A stretch of DNA of 64,000 nt from Micromonospora sp. NBC_01699 (GCF_036250065.1 NZ_CP109199.1:6503501-6567500); one strand, 5' to 3'; positions 9,908 to 19,084 are shown, counted from the stretch's first letter. Numbers and translations: made by a program. The notes: generated by a model from the letters alone, not told the origin.

Positions 9908-10180
9908 GTGGCGAACATTAAGTCCCAGATCAAGCGCAACCGGCAGAACGAGAAGCGCCGGCTGCGCAACAAGTCGGTCAAGTCGTCGCTGAAGACCGCC
10001 ATCCGCAAGTTCAACGAGGCGACTGTCACCGGTGACGCCGAGCAGGCCACCGCGCTGATGCGCGACGCCTCGCGCAAGCTTGACAAGGCTGTCAGCAAGG
10101 GCGTCATCCACCAGAACCAGGCGGCGAACCGCAAGTCGGCAATCGCCAAGCGCCTGGAGTCGCTCTCCGTCGCTGCCTGA
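9908..10180 (+). CDS. rpsT: 30S ribosomal protein S20
   Basis: 90 residues from GTG: (M)[20 protein letters not shown] and the Ala/Lys-rich helices ending in [16 protein letters not shown] are diagnostic for S20, which binds 16S rRNA early in 30S assembly. A GAGG lies 9 nt before the GTG. An upstream in-frame ATG at 9863 would add 15 residues foreign to the family and was not used. A strong hairpin follows the stop. Confidence 0.97.
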   Translation: MANIKSQIKRNRQNEKRRLRNKSVKSSLKTAIRKFNEATVTGDAEQATALMRDASRKLDKAVSKGVIHQNQAANRKSAIAKRLESLSVAA

Positions 10181-10202
10181 CGGACTCGACACAGACTTCA
10201 CC

Positions 10203-10237
10203 GCTACGCCCCGAGCCGAGAAGGCTCGGGGCGTAGC
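10203..10237. terminator. Perfect 15-bp hairpin after rpsT
   Basis: GCTACGCCCCGAGCC pairs perfectly with GGCTCGGGGCGTAGC around loop GAGAA. It lies between convergent genes and can serve both. Confidence 0.85.
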
Positions 10238-10309
10238 TCTGTCCTATCAGCGCTCTGTCGTGATAACCGGCGCAGCTCCGGTCTCATCAGCCGATCACAC
10301 AGCGCCTGC

Positions 10310-11347
10310 CTATTGCTCGTAGTAGTGGGTGCCCGACTGACGGGCGCGCTGCTGCGGCGGGTCGGCCGGGTCGGTCCATCGCCCGGCCTGCTGGCCCGGC
10401 CACTGCTCGGTCCGCTCCCCCGCCGCTGGGTGCGCGTTGGCAGGGCGCCCGATCGTCGTACGGCGGGAACCCGGGTGGCCGGAGTTGGCGCGGATCCGGC
10501 TGGCGGCGACCCGCCCCAGCACCACCCGCGCGACCGCCGGCAGCGCCTCGGCCGCTCCCGGCTCGACGGACTCGGGTGCACCGGACGTGCCGGGCTGTGG
10601 CCGGGTCCGGTCCGCCGTGCCACCACCCGCCTGCGCTCCGCCGCCGACCGGGCTGGCAAAGCCGCTGGCGAGGTCGTCTCCGGCCGGGTTGCCGGTGCCG
10701 AAGGAGGCAGGGTTGCCGGTGCCGTACGCGTCCGGCGCGCCGATCGCAGCGGGCGGCGGCGCGTACGGGCTGATTTTCCACGCGTCGGGCACTCGGGCTC
10801 GGCCGACCGCCGGCAGCATCTCCCGCCGGAACCGCTCCTGTTCCAGGTCGGGCACTCGGGCCGCGTTGCGGACCACGGCGGCGGCGACCAGGTCGTTGAG
10901 CTTGACCATGACGGCGACCGTCACCGGCAGGACCAGCACTCCCCACCAACTGACCAGTTCGGCGAGCGCGAGCAGCAGACCCAGGGCCACCGTGCCCTCG
11001 AAGAAGAGGAAGCAGAGCAGGCCACCGGGGTCGACGTGGTGCAGCCGGAGCACGCGGGAGTACAGCGGGCGTACCCGCTCGTCGTCGACGGGCGGGGGCT
11101 GGTGGACGGGTTCGAGCAGCCGGGGGTAGACCCGTACGGTGGGTTGGTCGGCGCGCGAGGCCCCGTCGAGGTCGGCGCAGACCTCCGCGACCAGGCCGGG
11201 GTAGCTCACGGCGACGTTCCCGGCGACCATCGGGCCGGCATCGTCCAACGCTTCCGACAGGTCCGGGTAGCTCGCCTCGTCGGCCGTCCGGCGGCGCCAA
11301 CCAACGGGTAACCGGACGGGCAGTCGAAGATGGGGTGGCCCGCTCAT
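10310..11347 (-). CDS. Conserved membrane protein downstream of holA
   Basis: 345 residues, ATG overlapping the holA stop by 4 nt (ATGA). The N-terminal third (SYPDLSEALDDAGPMVAGNV, SYPGLVAEVCADLDG) is soluble. Two hydrophobic helices follow (GGLLCFLFFEGTVALGLLLA and WWGVLVLPVTVAVMVKL), then a conserved-looking ERFRREMLPAVGR segment and a long Pro/Gly/Ala-rich tail that looks disordered. I do not recognise a named family. Overlap with holA suggests co-expression rather than a role in replication. Confidence 0.75.
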   Translation of the reverse strand: MSGPPHLRLPVRLPVGWRRRTADEASYPDLSEALDDAGPMVAGNVAVSYPGLVAEVCADLDGASRADQPTVRVYPRLLEPVHQPPPVDDERVRPLYSRVLRLHHVDPGGLLCFLFFEGTVALGLLLALAELVSWWGVLVLPVTVAVMVKLNDLVAAAVVRNAARVPDLEQERFRREMLPAVGRARVPDAWKISPYAPPPAAIGAPDAYGTGNPASFGTGNPAGDDLASGFASPVGGGAQAGGGTADRTRPQPGTSGAPESVEPGAAEALPAVARVVLGRVAASRIRANSGHPGSRRTTIGRPANAHPAAGERTEQWPGQQAGRWTDPADPPQQRARQSGTHYYEQ

Positions 11348-12318
11348 CGCGTACCACTTCCGGTGCGGGCCGCGGCGACCGCGAAGACGGCCCGTTCCAG
11401 CGCGTACGCCCGGTCGTCGGCACCGCCCTTGACCGCGGAGTTGCACTCGGCGGCGGCCTGCATCGCGTCCACCAGCCCTTCCGGGGTCCAGCCGCGCCCC
11501 TGCCGCTGGGCCCGCTCGATCTTCCACGCCGGCATGCCGAGGGTGCTGGCCAACTGGTACGCGCTACCTCGCCCGGCGGAGCTGACCCGGGCGACCGTGC
11601 GTACGCCGTCGGCGAGGGCATCGGCGATCGGCACCGGGTCGACGCCGACGTGCAGTGCCCAGCGCAGCGCCTCCAGCGCGCCGGGCAGGTCACCGACCAT
11701 GGCGGCGTCGGCGACGGTGAAGCCGCTCACCTCGGCCCGCCCCCTGTAGTACCGGGCGACGGTGTCGGCACCGATCCGCCCGTCGGTGTCGGCGATGAGC
11801 TGGGCGCAGGCGGAGGCGAGTTCACGCAGGTCGTTGCCGACTGCGGCGACCAGGGCGGCAGCCGCGTCGTCGGTGGCCTTGCCGCCGCCGCGCCGCAGTT
11901 CGTCGCGGACGAAGGCGATCCGCTCCCGCTCGCCCTTGAGCTTGGCCGCCGGGATCACTGTCGCTCCGGCGGTCCGCAGCCCGTCGGCGAAGGTCTTGCC
12001 CTTGGCGCCACCGGCGTGGGCCACCACCAGGTGGACGTCCGGGTCGGGGTTCTTCGCGTACGCGAGCAGCACGGTGACCAGGTCCTTGCGGGCGTCCTGG
12101 CCGTTGCGCAGCAGCAGTACCCGGCGACCGCCGAACAGGGACGGGCTGAGCATCTCGGCGACCTCGCCGGGGTTGACCGAGCCGGCCTCGTAGTCACGGA
12201 CGTCGGCGCCGGGATCGATCTCGCGGGCCGTTTCGGCGGCCCCGGCGAGCGCCCTGGTGACGAGCAGTTCCTCGTCTCCGAGGACGAGCAGGACCGGGGC
12301 GAGGCTAACGGAGGTCAC
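11344..12318 (-). CDS. holA: DNA polymerase III subunit delta
   Basis: 324 residues from GTG. HolA opens the beta clamp within the clamp loader. The N-terminal APVLLVLGDEELLVTRAL, the middle GGRRVLLLRNG, the LKGERERIAFVRDEL region and the C-terminal helical domain with LASTLGMPAWKIERAQRQ are typical. The gene lies downstream of comEA-comEC, a common arrangement in bacteria, and overlaps the following membrane-protein gene by 4 nt. Confidence 0.95.
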   Translation of the reverse strand: MTSVSLAPVLLVLGDEELLVTRALAGAAETAREIDPGADVRDYEAGSVNPGEVAEMLSPSLFGGRRVLLLRNGQDARKDLVTVLLAYAKNPDPDVHLVVAHAGGAKGKTFADGLRTAGATVIPAAKLKGERERIAFVRDELRRGGGKATDDAAAALVAAVGNDLRELASACAQLIADTDGRIGADTVARYYRGRAEVSGFTVADAAMVGDLPGALEALRWALHVGVDPVPIADALADGVRTVARVSSAGRGSAYQLASTLGMPAWKIERAQRQGRGWTPEGLVDAMQAAAECNSAVKGGADDRAYALERAVFAVAAARTGSGTR

Positions 12319-12456
12319 CTGAGCATCGTCGCACGCCAGGTGCGCAGGTCGGGCCTGGTCACCCCGGTACCCGTAGCCGAGCCCGCACTTAGCGCAAATC
12401 CAGACATTTATCTTAATCCTGACGTACTGCTCTTGACCTGTGGGCTCCGGCTGTCA
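12319..12456. other. Gap between comEC and holA with an AT-rich patch
   Basis: 138 bp without a gene. A patch near 12385-12430 is clearly richer in A/T than its surroundings and on the minus strand contains TAAGAT, a possible -10 element for holA; no convincing -35 was found. Confidence 0.35.
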
Positions 12457-14916
12457 TCAGTCCGGCCGTTCCTCGCCGGGTCCGAGTCCCCGTAGGACGA
12501 CCGCGAGCGCACCGTCGCGCCGGATCACGGCCAGGTCGCCGTCGGTGTCCGTACGCAACACCCGCGCGCCGTTGCGGGTCAGCCTCGCCAGCACGGCCGG
12601 GTTCGGGTGGCCGTAGTCGTTGCCCACCCCGACCGGCACCAGCGCCACCGCCGGGTCGACCGCGTCGAGGAAACCGACCTCCTGGTACGCCGATCCGTGG
12701 TGGGCCACCTTCAACAGCTCCGCCCGCAGGTCGGTGGCGGGCAGGTGGTCGAGCAGGGCCCGCTGTTCCTCCTCTTCGGCGTCCCCGGCGAGCAGCACCC
12801 GGACACCGCCGACCCTGGCCTTGAGCACCAGCGAGTTGTTGTTCGGGTCCGATCTGGTGCCGCGCATCGGGTACGGCGGGCCGAGCAGGGTCAGTTCCAC
12901 CGGGCCGGCGACGTACCGCCAGCCGGGGCCGATGCCGCCGACCGGGATTCCGGCCGCCGCTGCGGCCCGCTCGACCGAGGAGCGGCCGGCGGTCGGCTCC
13001 GGCCACTGCGGAGTCACCACCGCCCCGACCCGCCTGCCCCGCAGCACCCCGGCCAGTCCGCCGATATGGTCGGCGTGGAAGTGGCTGACCACGAGCAGCG
13101 GCACCGCCCGTACGCCGAGCCGGCGCAGGCACCGGTCGGCCGCCGCCGGATCGGGTCCGGCGTCGACCACCACGGCCCGCCCGGCCCCGATCGGCAGCAC
13201 GGCGGTGTCGCCCTGCCCGACCGCGCAGAGCGCGAAGACCCAGCCGTCCGGTGGCCAATTGGCGGCGACCAGGCGTACCGGCAGCGCGCCGATCACCGCC
13301 GCGACCGCGACCACCGCGACCAGCCGGCGGACCAGCGGATGCCGGGCGGCGACCAGCAGCGCCACGGTGAGCGCACCGAGCAGCAGTCCACCGGCGACAC
13401 CGTCCAACCAGGGCAGCGTGCCGGCCGGCACCCGGGCGCCGTAGCGCGCCACCAGCACCAGCCACCAAGCCGGCCAACCACCGAGCCAGGCCGCGAACTC
13501 GGCTCCCGCCGGCCAGACCGGCGACACCGTGGCGGCGGCCACCCCGAGTACGGTGGCCGGCGCGATCGCCGGCACGGCCAGCAGATTCGCCGGGACGGCC
13601 ACCAGGCTGATCGTCCCGGAGAGCCCGGCCACCACCGGGGCGCAGGTCAGTTGCGCCGCCGCGGGGATAGCCAACGCCTCGGCCAGCCCCGCCGGCACTC
13701 CCCGGCGCCGCAACCGGTCCCGCCACTTCGGCGCGACCAGCAGCAACCCACCGGTCGCGAGTACGGACAGCGCGAACCCGGCGTCGCCGGCCAGTTCCGG
13801 ATCGACCACCACCAGGACGGTGATCGCCGCTCCCAGCGCCGGCAGGGCGGCGCGCGGTCGACCGAGGGCCAGCGCCAGCAGCCCGATCGCGCCCATCGTG
13901 CCGGCCCGGACCACGCTCGGCGACGGCCGGGCCAGGATCACGAAGCCGACCAGGGCGATGCCGCAGATCACGGCGGTCAGCCACGGGCCGGCGCGAGCCC
14001 AGCGGGCACAGAGCAGCACCAGTCCAACGACAATTGCCACATTCGCCCCGGAAACAGCATTGAGGTGGGTCATGCCGGTGGTCAGGAAGTCGTCTTCGAC
14101 CGCTGGCAACAGTCGACTGGTGTCACCGACCACCAGCCCCGGCAGCAGCCCGCCCGGCTCGTCGGCCAGCGGCAGGCAGGCCCGCTGCAATCCGGCCCGC
14201 AGCGCCCCGGCCGCCCGCTGGGTCCACGAGGGCGCCCCGACCAGCACCGGCGCACTGTTGACCGACAGTACGGCCGCCGTCAGGTCACCACCGCGTGCCC
14301 GAGCCAGCCGACCATCGGTGGTCAGCCGCTGCCCCGGCAGCAGGTTTCGCCACTGTGGATCGGTGGCCAGCACCAGGATCCGGGCCGGAAGCTCGATCCG
14401 CCGCCGGTCCGGCCCGCGCAGCCAGGCCAGTTCCGCCGAGAGCAGCAACATCGCCGGCCGCCCCGCCGCCCCGGCCACCGCGCGCGGATCGTCGCGCACG
14501 ACCAGCTCGACGGTCACCGGTGCCCGCGTACGCGCCAGCTCGGCCAGCGGCGCCGCGTCCCGTACGCCCAGCCGGGCGGCCGTTGCCGCACTGCCACAAA
14601 CCACCCCGATCAGTACGGCGACCGCTACCCAGCCGTACCGGTTGCCGAACGGGCCGCTCCGCCGGGTCAGCCAGGCGACGAGGGTCAGCGCACCGGCACC
14701 GGCCAGTACGGCGATCAGCACTCCGGAGCGCGCCGACAGGTAGAGCGTCGCGAGGGCGGAGAGCCAGGTCGCCAGCGCCACTGCGGCGAGCCGCAGGTCC
14801 GGCGGTGTCGGCCGGACGTCGGGCTCGACCCGTCCAGCCCGGCTCGCCACTGCTGTGGTCGTACCGTGAGCCGTGCTCCTAGCGTGCGCCTTGCTCGTAG
14901 CGTGCGCCTTGGTCAT
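12457..14916 (-). CDS. ComEC/Rec2 family competence protein
   Basis: 819 residues. ComEC forms the inner-membrane channel for single-stranded DNA uptake. Many hydrophobic helices flank the competence core (MTHLNAVSGANVAIVVGLVL). The C-terminal metallo-beta-lactamase domain has VDAGPDP, the metal motif HFHADHIGG and LLAGDAEEEEQ. The first ~25 residues are a low-complexity KAH/STAHGTTT stretch built from short DNA repeats. The ATG overlaps the comEA stop (ATGA), so comEA and comEC are translationally coupled. Natural competence is not established for this group; the pair may serve other DNA transfer. Confidence 0.93.
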   Translation of the reverse strand: MTKAHATSKAHARSTAHGTTTAVASRAGRVEPDVRPTPPDLRLAAVALATWLSALATLYLSARSGVLIAVLAGAGALTLVAWLTRRSGPFGNRYGWVAVAVLIGVVCGSAATAARLGVRDAAPLAELARTRAPVTVELVVRDDPRAVAGAAGRPAMLLLSAELAWLRGPDRRRIELPARILVLATDPQWRNLLPGQRLTTDGRLARARGGDLTAAVLSVNSAPVLVGAPSWTQRAAGALRAGLQRACLPLADEPGGLLPGLVVGDTSRLLPAVEDDFLTTGMTHLNAVSGANVAIVVGLVLLCARWARAGPWLTAVICGIALVGFVILARPSPSVVRAGTMGAIGLLALALGRPRAALPALGAAITVLVVVDPELAGDAGFALSVLATGGLLLVAPKWRDRLRRRGVPAGLAEALAIPAAAQLTCAPVVAGLSGTISLVAVPANLLAVPAIAPATVLGVAAATVSPVWPAGAEFAAWLGGWPAWWLVLVARYGARVPAGTLPWLDGVAGGLLLGALTVALLVAARHPLVRRLVAVVAVAAVIGALPVRLVAANWPPDGWVFALCAVGQGDTAVLPIGAGRAVVVDAGPDPAAADRCLRRLGVRAVPLLVVSHFHADHIGGLAGVLRGRRVGAVVTPQWPEPTAGRSSVERAAAAAGIPVGGIGPGWRYVAGPVELTLLGPPYPMRGTRSDPNNNSLVLKARVGGVRVLLAGDAEEEEQRALLDHLPATDLRAELLKVAHHGSAYQEVGFLDAVDPAVALVPVGVGNDYGHPNPAVLARLTRNGARVLRTDTDGDLAVIRRDGALAVVLRGLGPGEERPD

Positions 14917-15707
14917 ACCGTGACCAGTTCCTTGAGCTGCTCGTAGCGGGCGTCGCCGATGCCGCTGACCTGCCGCAGGTCGCCCACGGATCGGAAGCCG
15001 CCGCGCTGGTCGCGATGGTCGAGGATGCGCTGGGCGAGCACCGGCCCGACACCGGGCAGCGTGTCGAGCTGAGCCAGGGTGGCGGTGTTCAGGTTGACCT
15101 TGCCGCCGCCGGCCACAGCCGGGTCGCCGGGCTGTCCCGGACCGGCGGGTGCGGCGGCGACTCCGGGCGGGGCGGTCACCCCGACCAGGATCAACTCGCC
15201 GTCGGTGACCTTGCGGGCGAGGTTGAGTAGGGCGACGTCGACTCCGGGCAGGGCACCTCCGGCGGCGGTCAGCGCGTCGGCGACCCGGGCTCCGGCGGGC
15301 AGCCGAACGAGGCCGGGGCGGCGTACCTTGCCGGCGACCGCCACGACCACCTCCGGCCCGGCGCTCGCACTCGGGCCCGGACCGGGTCCGGCGCTCGCGG
15401 ATGTTGGCTCGTCGGCGCCCGCCGTCGCTGCCACGTCGACCGGTTCGGCCTGCGGGCGGGCACGCCAGGCCCAGCCGGCGGCACCGAGCACCACCAGCGC
15501 GGCCACCACCGCGAGCGCCTTGACCCCACGCCGACCGGGATCGAAGGCACCCGGCCCACCCAGCCTGCCCGGTGGCGGATCCGCCGCCGGGTTGTCACCC
15601 GGCGCGGCTACACCAACCTCCACCGGTACGGCCGGACGAGCCGCCGCACCACCCAGCAGCCGGGCCAGCCGCTCCCGCACCCTCGTCTCGTCGTCGTCAT
15701 CGGACAC
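14913..15707 (-). CDS. ComEA family DNA-binding protein
   Basis: 264 residues from GTG (M)SDDDDETRVRERLARLLG. After a cytoplasmic head comes one membrane helix (KALAVVAALVVLGAAGWAW), an Ala/Ser/Pro linker, an SLBB domain (VVVAVAGKVRRPGLVRLPAG) and a C-terminal double helix-hairpin-helix starting VNLNTATLAQLDTLPGVGP. This is the standard ComEA layout: a membrane-anchored receptor that hands DNA to ComEC. The start is supported by a TAGCGT box 7 nt upstream; the frame extends further but is unlike the family there. Confidence 0.92.
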   Translation of the reverse strand: MSDDDDETRVRERLARLLGGAAARPAVPVEVGVAAPGDNPAADPPPGRLGGPGAFDPGRRGVKALAVVAALVVLGAAGWAWRARPQAEPVDVAATAGADEPTSASAGPGPGPSASAGPEVVVAVAGKVRRPGLVRLPAGARVADALTAAGGALPGVDVALLNLARKVTDGELILVGVTAPPGVAAAPAGPGQPGDPAVAGGGKVNLNTATLAQLDTLPGVGPVLAQRILDHRDQRGGFRSVGDLRQVSGIGDARYEQLKELVTV

Positions 15708-15714
15708 CAGCCGG

Positions 15715-15720
15715 ACGCTA
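15715..15720 (-). promoter_or_regulatory. -10 box for a leaderless mRNA (comEA-comEC)
   Basis: Minus-strand TAGCGT, then 7 nt, then the GTG start of comEA. No Shine-Dalgarno site is present. Confidence 0.45.
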
Positions 15721-15759
15721 GGCGGAATCCGCCCGTCACACCGCCGCTCGAAGCTCTCC

Positions 15760-15787
15760 TGTGGACAACTCTCCCGCCTGTGGAAAA
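15760..15787 (-). promoter_or_regulatory. Two DnaA-box-like sites upstream of comEA
   Basis: On the minus strand TTGTCCACA (15760-15768) equals the actinobacterial DnaA box consensus, and TTTTCCACA (15779-15787) differs by one base. They lie 40-80 bp upstream of the comEA start. Function is not established. Confidence 0.35.
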
Positions 15788-16095
15788 CGCCCTGATCATG
15801 CCCAAATCTGCTAGGCCCCACAATCAAGAAATTCGAAGCCCATGATCCCGAAGAGTTCGGCCGGCGATGGCGAGCCAGACTCTCCCGGATCATCGGGGCC
15901 CCGCATCAGGTCGGGTTGTCGATTCTTTTCTCCGGTAGAGGCACGTCATAGCGAGAAGTGGACGCGGCAAGACCCCTTACCGCCAGAAACTCATCTCATG
16001 ATCGCATGTCCAGCTATCGCCGGACGAGGGCCCGTACCGCATGATTGTCACTAGTTTCGACAACCAGCCAAAGATTATGGGATCGGAGAACGCGA
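15788..16095. other. Lower-GC gap between comEA and the DUF2690 gene
   Basis: About 300 bp with no supported gene and visibly lower GC than the flanks. Near 16045-16063 an inverted repeat TTGTC...GACAA could be an operator or part of a promoter for the next gene; nothing else stands out. Confidence 0.35.
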
Positions 16096-16557
16096 ATGAG
16101 ACGTACAATCGCTAGGGTGATCGCGATTCTTGCGCTCGGCGTCGTATCGACCCTGCCCAACCCCCAGGCGGCGATGGCAGGGAGCCAGCATCATGGCACC
16201 GACCCGGCGGTGACCGGCTGCAACCAGAATGCCTTCCTGGTGGCGACCCGCGATATCGAGACCGAGTATGGCCAGATCGTGTCCTACGTAGACGTGTACT
16301 ACTCTTCGAGTTGCGCGACCAACTGGATTCGAGTGCGCAGCAATCCCGCCGGTGGCGCCACCGTCAAGAACCTTTGGGCTGACGGACAGCCCGGCATTCC
16401 CGCGGAGACAGACTACGGCACCGGCTCCAGCTACAGCATGCAGGTCTATGCACCGGGCAGCACCTGCATCCACTTCCAGGTACACCTCAAGTACTCCAAC
16501 GGCAGTCACTATGCCGAGACATACAACGCCGGCTCGAATTACGAGACCGTCTGCTGA
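16096..16557 (+). CDS. Secreted DUF2690-like protein
   Basis: 153 residues. The ATG follows GGAG by 8 nt. A clear signal peptide (RRTIARVIAILALGVVSTLP, with a cut near AMAGS) leads to a small domain with four cysteines: DPAVTGCNQNAF, YYSSSCATNWIRV, STCIHFQV and a terminal VC. The C...A...G...YYSxxCxTNWxR pattern matches DUF2690 proteins of actinobacteria, whose role is unknown. GC content and codon choice are lower/less biased than in core neighbours, suggesting an accessory, possibly transferred gene. Confidence 0.72.
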   Translation: MRRTIARVIAILALGVVSTLPNPQAAMAGSQHHGTDPAVTGCNQNAFLVATRDIETEYGQIVSYVDVYYSSSCATNWIRVRSNPAGGATVKNLWADGQPGIPAETDYGTGSSYSMQVYAPGSTCIHFQVHLKYSNGSHYAETYNAGSNYETVC

Positions 16558-16601
16558 GCAGTTCTCGGAGTACCGATCGGATGTTAACTCGAATAAGGCC
16601 C

Positions 16602-16644
16602 ACTGGTGCAGCTCGGCGCGATGAGCGCCGCGAGCTGCACCAGT
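16602..16644. terminator. Large hairpin between convergent genes
   Basis: ACTGGTGCAGCTCG pairs perfectly with CGAGCTGCACCAGT, with extra GCGC pairing inside. It separates the DUF2690 gene from the convergent regulator gene. Confidence 0.8.
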
Positions 16645-16680
16645 AGAGGCCGTAGCATTCGGCCCGTTACCAACGGTTGG

Positions 16681-17451
16681 TCAACCCTGCCGCTCACCCG
16701 AGACGAACGGGATACGCGTATCGGGCATAGGAACTCCTTCAACTGTCCGAAACAGACAGTTGACCCCCAGTGGGTACTGCGGGAAATACGGTGATCCGTC
16801 GGGGTCCACGAACTTCCAGTAGGTGATGAAGGCACCCGGCATCGGAGGCCCCACCAGCTCGACTCCGACGTCCACGATATCGCCCGGATAGGTATCGGGA
16901 ACCAACACGGCGCGTGGCGCGGTAGGCATCGCGAAATGACTTATTGCACCGATATGGGCAAGTCTACGGCCAACCCAGGGCACCGTGCCGGAATTACGGA
17001 AGCGCCAGATCTTGGTGAAACGTGCCCCCAACGGGACGGCAAGGCCATCGGGCACGGTTACGTCACAGACGAATTCCGATGCATCGCCTTCCAACGGATA
17101 TCCATCATCCCCTCGGCTCGGCCGGTAACGAGGTGGCGATACCGCCTTCGCATTCTCGTAGACAATAACCAGCGTGCCAGCACCATAATCAAACAGGGCA
17201 TCATAGAGTTCGACGAGCTCCCGCGAGGGCACCTGACCACTCTCGGCCGCATAAATTGCGCTACGTTTCCAAGGACGCAGAATGACGCCCTGGTCACGGA
17301 CCCGAGCCAGCTCACTGGTCGGCAAGGCACGATCTAGTTCGGTGACCAGACGCTGGACCGGCCACAACATCTGTCCGGAACCGTCGCGATGTTTGATTCG
17401 GGCCGTGCGCATCATCGCCCCGAGGTTGTGCCACTGGGCTCGCTCCGTCAC
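16681..17451 (-). CDS. Helix-turn-helix protein with NBR1-like Ig domain
   Basis: 256 residues from GTG (M)TERAQWHNLGAM. The N-terminal part is helical with an XRE-like segment (RPWKRSAIYAAESGQVPSRE). The C-terminal ~115 residues match the NBR1/FW immunoglobulin-like domain: VPLGARFTKIWRFRNSGTVPW, PDTYPGDIVDVGVEL and GAFITYWKFVDPDG, with the Trp residues that name this domain. In bacteria such domains are joined to HTH regulators, with unknown ligand. GATACT 6 nt before the GTG supports the start as leaderless. GC is lower than average here. Confidence 0.72.
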   Translation of the reverse strand: MTERAQWHNLGAMMRTARIKHRDGSGQMLWPVQRLVTELDRALPTSELARVRDQGVILRPWKRSAIYAAESGQVPSRELVELYDALFDYGAGTLVIVYENAKAVSPPRYRPSRGDDGYPLEGDASEFVCDVTVPDGLAVPLGARFTKIWRFRNSGTVPWVGRRLAHIGAISHFAMPTAPRAVLVPDTYPGDIVDVGVELVGPPMPGAFITYWKFVDPDGSPYFPQYPLGVNCLFRTVEGVPMPDTRIPFVSGERQG

Positions 17452-17763
17452 GGCGCAAGTATCCCGCGACAAGGAGATTCCGCCACCTGGAGTGCGCCAG
17501 CTTGTCGCCCTGCTCGTGATCCGCTTCACGGTGCAGGGTCGACGGTAGACGGACTGGTCCGCCCGTCGGACCACGGGCGCGGACCGTCGTGGTCAGCGGA
17601 CATTACAGTTTCGGCGACGACAACCAACCGCGATACACATACTCGTAGCTCCTGCTTTAAGGGAGGTTTAAGAAACTATCGGGTACGGGCGGGAAGCGCC
17701 TAACATACGGCGGCCGTGGCCGTTCGGTCAGCTTGTCGTGTCTTGCCTGTTGGGGAGTAACCC
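17452..17763. other. Divergent promoter region
   Basis: 312 bp between the NBR1-type regulator and the DUF1996 gene. GATACT (17458-17463, minus) is a candidate -10 for the regulator. On the plus strand TAACAT near 17702 may be a -10 for the DUF1996 gene. No other gene is supported. Confidence 0.35.
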
Positions 17764-18978
17764 TTGTCGTACGCCTCGTTCCGCGAACCCGACGCAAGCC
17801 CACCGCCGGCGCGCCCCGGCCTGCCGGGGCGACTCGCCCGGAACAGGCTGAGCATGGCCGCCGGTGTGGCCGTCGTCGTGATCGCCGTCGCGGCCACGGC
17901 CCTGTACCGGGCCAACGCCCCCGCCGAGCCCCAGCCGTCGAACGCGGCCAACGCCCTCCCGTACGCCTCGGCGCCGGCCGCGCAGGCGGAGGCGCTCGGC
18001 GCGGTGCCGTCCGCCTCCGTCACGCCGTCCGCCGCCGGGACACCTTCGGGCTCCGCGAAGCCGCCCGCCGCCAGCACGCAGAAGATCCCCGCCACCGGCT
18101 GGATCCCGGTCGACAAGGCGGCCTGGAAGGCGCAGGTCGACGCGTACAACGGGTTGAAGATCGACGCCGTCCCGGCCGGTGTGGGCAACCTCCCGGAGTT
18201 CCGGGCCGACTGCCAGTACAGCCACTCGCTGCCGGACGACCCGATTGTCGCCCCCGGCCTGCCGGGCGCCTCGCACATGCACTCGTTCGTCGGCAACAAG
18301 GCCGTCGACGCGGGCACCGTGGCCGAGGACCTGATGAAGTTCACGGCCACCTCCTGCAAGCCGGTCCAGGACCACTCCGCGTACTGGGTGCCGACGCTCT
18401 ACGACAACGCGACCGGCAAGCCGGTCGAGACCACGGGCTTCCGGGTCTACTACCGCGCGCTGACGAAGAACTCGACCGGCCTGCTGCCGGTGCCCAACGG
18501 TCTGCGCATGATCAGCGGCGACGCCAAGAAGAAGAAACCGACGCCGCGCGGGGCGACCGGCCAGTTCTACTGCGCCTTCTACGGCCCCGGCGACCTCGAC
18601 GGCATTGCCCGCAGCACCAACGGCAACTGGCCCATCTGCGGCGGGGACGCCACCCTGCACTTCATGATGCAGTTTCCGGGCTGCTGGGACGGTAAGCACC
18701 TGGACAGCCCCAACCACAAGGACCACATGGCGTACGGCGTCGGCGACGGCTGCCCGTCCAGCCACCCGGTGAAGATCCCGGCGATCACCTTCGACATCCA
18801 GTACGGGGCGAAGGGCACCCCGCAGGGCTACTACCTCTCCTCCGACAAGGAGGGCAAGAGCGCCTCCTCGATGCACGGTGACGCCTTTGTGATGTGGGAC
18901 GTGAACACCATGAACAAGCGCACCAAGAACTGCGTTTTCCAGCGCAGGACCTGCGACAACTACGGATACCAGAAGTAG
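17764..18978 (+). CDS. DUF1996 domain exported protein
   Basis: 404 residues from TTG, preceded by GGGGAG at good spacing. A membrane or signal helix (MAAGVAVVVIAVAATALY) and an Ala/Pro/Ser linker lead to the DUF1996 domain: FRADCQYSHSLPDDPI, SHMHSFVGN with paired histidines, AYWVPTLYD, QFPGCWDGKHLDSPNHKDHM and CPSSHPVKIPAITF. The conserved His and Cys residues suggest a metal site or disulfides in an extracellular protein. DUF1996 occurs in fungi and actinobacteria; function unknown. A strong hairpin follows the stop. Confidence 0.9.
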   Translation: MSYASFREPDASPPPARPGLPGRLARNRLSMAAGVAVVVIAVAATALYRANAPAEPQPSNAANALPYASAPAAQAEALGAVPSASVTPSAAGTPSGSAKPPAASTQKIPATGWIPVDKAAWKAQVDAYNGLKIDAVPAGVGNLPEFRADCQYSHSLPDDPIVAPGLPGASHMHSFVGNKAVDAGTVAEDLMKFTATSCKPVQDHSAYWVPTLYDNATGKPVETTGFRVYYRALTKNSTGLLPVPNGLRMISGDAKKKKPTPRGATGQFYCAFYGPGDLDGIARSTNGNWPICGGDATLHFMMQFPGCWDGKHLDSPNHKDHMAYGVGDGCPSSHPVKIPAITFDIQYGAKGTPQGYYLSSDKEGKSASSMHGDAFVMWDVNTMNKRTKNCVFQRRTCDNYGYQK

Positions 18979-18996
18979 CGGCGCCGGCGCGGAGAG

Positions 18997-19026
18997 GAGG
19001 GGCACACCCGGTTGGGTGTGCCCCTC
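18997..19026 (+). terminator. Perfect 13-bp hairpin after the DUF1996 gene
   Basis: GAGGGGCACACCC pairs perfectly with GGGTGTGCCCCTC around a GGTT loop, 18 nt after the stop. Confidence 0.85.
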
Positions 19027-19084
19027 CGTCGCATGTCGGCCAACACACCCCCGTCCCGGCCGAGCTGACTCCCCCGCAGTCGCC

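Noticed and set aside
14856..14916. Short repeats at the start of comEC as a regulatory site
   Set aside because: They encode the low-complexity KAH/STAH head in frame and show no dyad or promoter geometry.
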